Notes under the pieces: generated by a model | Databases searched by the model: none | Told to the model about the DNA's origin: nothing | What the model saw: only the letters and a program-made list of their open reading frames with translations | Shown: in pieces, positions 6,518 through 7,331 of the stretch | Layout of the letters: the number at the start of each line of letters is the position of its first letter | Numbering within the stretch: the first letter of the stretch is position 1 | Translations under genes and position numbers: made by a program | Assembly (NCBI GenBank): GCA_964601515.1 | Contig: CAZRNU010000147.1 | Coordinates: forward strand, 1 to 7,331 | From: PWND01 sp964601515 | GTDB taxonomy: Bacteria; Bacteroidota; Bacteroidia; Bacteroidales; UBA7960 | DNA: 7,331 nt | Direction of reading: 5' to 3'

Positions 6518-6556
6518 ATCTGATATTTTTTGAAAGTTTGAATTTAATTATTGCAA

Positions 6557-6587
6557 CTAAATTACTTAATTATAGAATATGCTTAAA
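6557..6587 (-). promoter_or_regulatory. Weak promoter candidate for the winged-helix gene
   Basis: On the minus strand TTTA (6587-6584) is followed after 19 bp by TAATTTAG (6564-6557). Each box differs by one base from the Bacteroidota consensus TTTG / TAnnTTTG. The leader would be about 33 nt. In AT-rich DNA such a match can arise by chance. Confidence 0.25.
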
Positions 6588-6639
6588 GGATTTATGAAAA
6601 TTTATAGTTTAATCTAAATTAATTACATACAAGTATTGA

Positions 6640-6700
6640 TTTTGTTAAATATGTCTTGTTTTTGTACTGATATTCAACAAAATAACAAGATTTAACAAAA
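6640..6700. repeat. Long imperfect inverted repeat in the divergent intergenic region
   Basis: TTTTGTTAAA (6640-6649) and TCTTGTT (6654-6660) pair perfectly with AACAAGA (6684-6690) and TTTAACAAAA (6691-6700); only TATG (6650-6653) is unpaired on the left arm. An inner TTTGT/ACAAA pair (6661-6665 with 6677-6681) leaves an 11-nt loop. No T-run follows on either strand, so it is not a normal terminator. It lies in the 283-bp region 6518-6800, which otherwise holds only weak promoter candidates. Confidence 0.75.
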
Positions 6701-6739
6701 ATATTTCATTTTAACCCTCTCAATTTTAATAAATAATTA

Positions 6740-6747
6740 TAGTTTTG
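6740..6747 (+). promoter_or_regulatory. -7 promoter element candidate for the ferredoxin/VorB operon
   Basis: TAGTTTTG fits the Bacteroidota -7 consensus TAnnTTTG and lies 53 bp before the ATG at 6801. No TTTG is found at the usual distance upstream, so the promoter would be weak at -33 or depend on an activator. Confidence 0.35.
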
Positions 6748-6800
6748 CCACACAATGAATTTTTAATAAATCAGCATAAAAACTTAAATATAGAATAACA

Positions 6801-7016
6801 ATGGCTAAAAGAGGTGTAGTTGTTATTGACATTGAAAAATGTAAAGGTTGTGAGGTGTGCTTAGCTGCATGTCCGAATCAGGTATTAGCGATGAGCCAGG
6901 AAGTTAACACTAAAGGTTATCATTATTCAGTTAAAGTGAATTCCAACTGCGTGGGTTGTGCCAGCTGTGCAGTAGTTTGTCCTGATGCAGTTATTACAGT
7001 TTACAGAGAGAAATAA
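6801..7016 (+). CDS. vorD: 2-oxoacid:ferredoxin oxidoreductase delta subunit, two-[4Fe-4S] ferredoxin
   Basis: 71 residues, the normal length for the small ferredoxin-like subunit of 2-oxoacid:ferredoxin oxidoreductases. Two [4Fe-4S] motifs of the form CxxCxxCxxxCP are visible: Cys14, 17, 20 and 24 (CKGCEVCLAACP) and Cys50, 53, 56 and 60 (CVGCASCAVVCP). The intervening NTKGYHY is typical of the VorD/KorD group. It passes electrons from the thiamine-diphosphate catalytic subunit to soluble ferredoxin in the cytoplasm. The vorB-type gene follows after 118 nt on the same strand, which fixes the assignment better than the sequence alone. VorD and KorD cannot be separated with certainty, so the substrate (branched-chain 2-oxoacids or 2-oxoglutarate) is open. 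No strong Shine-Dalgarno sequence is seen. Confidence 0.88.
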   Translation: MAKRGVVVIDIEKCKGCEVCLAACPNQVLAMSQEVNTKGYHYSVKVNSNCVGCASCAVVCPDAVITVYREK

Positions 7017-7134
7017 CAATTGTTAAGATTATTATTACTGGTATCAGCCTGGCATCAATTAATTAATTGCATTGTCAAAAAGATATTAGTATAAATTTAA
7101 AGTATTTAATTGACCTATTTAATCAAATAAAATC
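7017..7134. other. 118-bp spacer between vorD and vorB
   Basis: The spacer holds no reading frame worth calling and no hairpin with a T-run. A perfect 14-bp palindrome, CAATTAATTAATTG, lies at 7056-7069. No TAnnTTTG element is seen, so vorB is probably transcribed from upstream of vorD. Confidence 0.5.
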
Positions 7135-7331
7135 ATGAAAGAATTACGGTTAATGAAGGGAAACGAAGCATTGGCTGAAGCTGCAATTCGCGCAGGTACA
7201 GATGCTTACTTCGGTTATCCTATTACTCCACAATCTGAGATTATAGAGTATCTAATGCATGAAAACCCTTATGAGCGCACCGGAATGGTTGTTCTCCAAG
7301 CTGAGAGTGAAATCGCAGCCAGTAACATGGT
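7135..7331 (+). CDS. vorB: 2-oxoacid:ferredoxin oxidoreductase alpha subunit, VorB/KorA type, cut by the right edge
   Basis: Only the first 65 residues are present; the frame is open to the end of the window. The start MKELRLMKGNEALAEAAIRA, the motif YFGYPITPQSEIIEYL and the later QAESEIAASNMV are characteristic of the N-terminal pyrimidine-binding domain of the alpha subunit (often annotated 3-methyl-2-oxobutanoate dehydrogenase subunit VorB). With the delta, beta and gamma subunits it oxidatively decarboxylates 2-oxoacids to acyl-CoA and reduces ferredoxin. The beta and gamma genes are expected just beyond the window. ATG 7135 is preferred over the in-frame Met at residue 7, because family members carry a few residues before MKGNEA. 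Confidence 0.9.
   Translation, partial: MKELRLMKGNEALAEAAIRAGTDAYFGYPITPQSEIIEYLMHENPYERTGMVVLQAESEIAASNM

Overview
The window reads as a chromosomal piece of an AT-rich member of the Bacteroidota, probably an anaerobic Bacteroidales-like lineage. The support is: secreted proteins whose signal peptides end in '...SQ' or '...AQ', a DUF4476 protein, AT-rich leaders without clear Shine-Dalgarno sequences, promoter candidates of the Bacteroidota type (TTTG, about 20 bp, TAnnTTTG), and a VorD-VorB 2-oxoacid:ferredoxin oxidoreductase cluster. The species cannot be named from the sequence.

Region 1 (1-3093, + strand) is a run of three envelope or secreted-protein genes with gaps of about 30 nt, most likely one operon. 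They are a 5'-truncated LPP20/FlgP-like protein, a protein with a FlgT-N-like domain followed by a CsgG-like region, and a DUF4476 protein with proline-rich linkers. A strong rho-independent terminator ends the operon, and its stem is built from a tandem heptamer repeat (unit GTCCTGA). Region 2 (3144-5507, - strand) is a convergent gene for a large secreted tetratricopeptide-repeat protein; its last codons and stop lie inside the terminator hairpin.

Region 3 (5508-6517) starts with an 89-bp divergent promoter region. It serves the TPR gene leftwards and a tcdA/csdL-type gene (tRNA threonylcarbamoyladenosine dehydratase) rightwards. The tcdA gene converges on a 59-residue winged-helix protein gene that is easily overlooked. 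A second GTCCTGA array lies between the two and supplies the tcdA stop codon.

Region 4 (6518-7331) is a 283-bp AT-rich intergenic region with a long imperfect inverted repeat. It is followed by a two-[4Fe-4S] ferredoxin subunit gene (vorD/korD type) and the start of vorB (korA type), which runs off the right edge. These begin a 2-oxoacid:ferredoxin oxidoreductase operon that oxidatively decarboxylates branched-chain or related 2-oxoacids to acyl-CoA and reduces ferredoxin.

The most unusual signal is the pair of heptamer arrays. Each sits exactly between convergent gene ends, each is merged with stop codons, and one forms a terminator. The second point of interest is a FlgP-like plus FlgT-like gene pair where no flagellar gene is visible. 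No complete new system can be claimed from this window.
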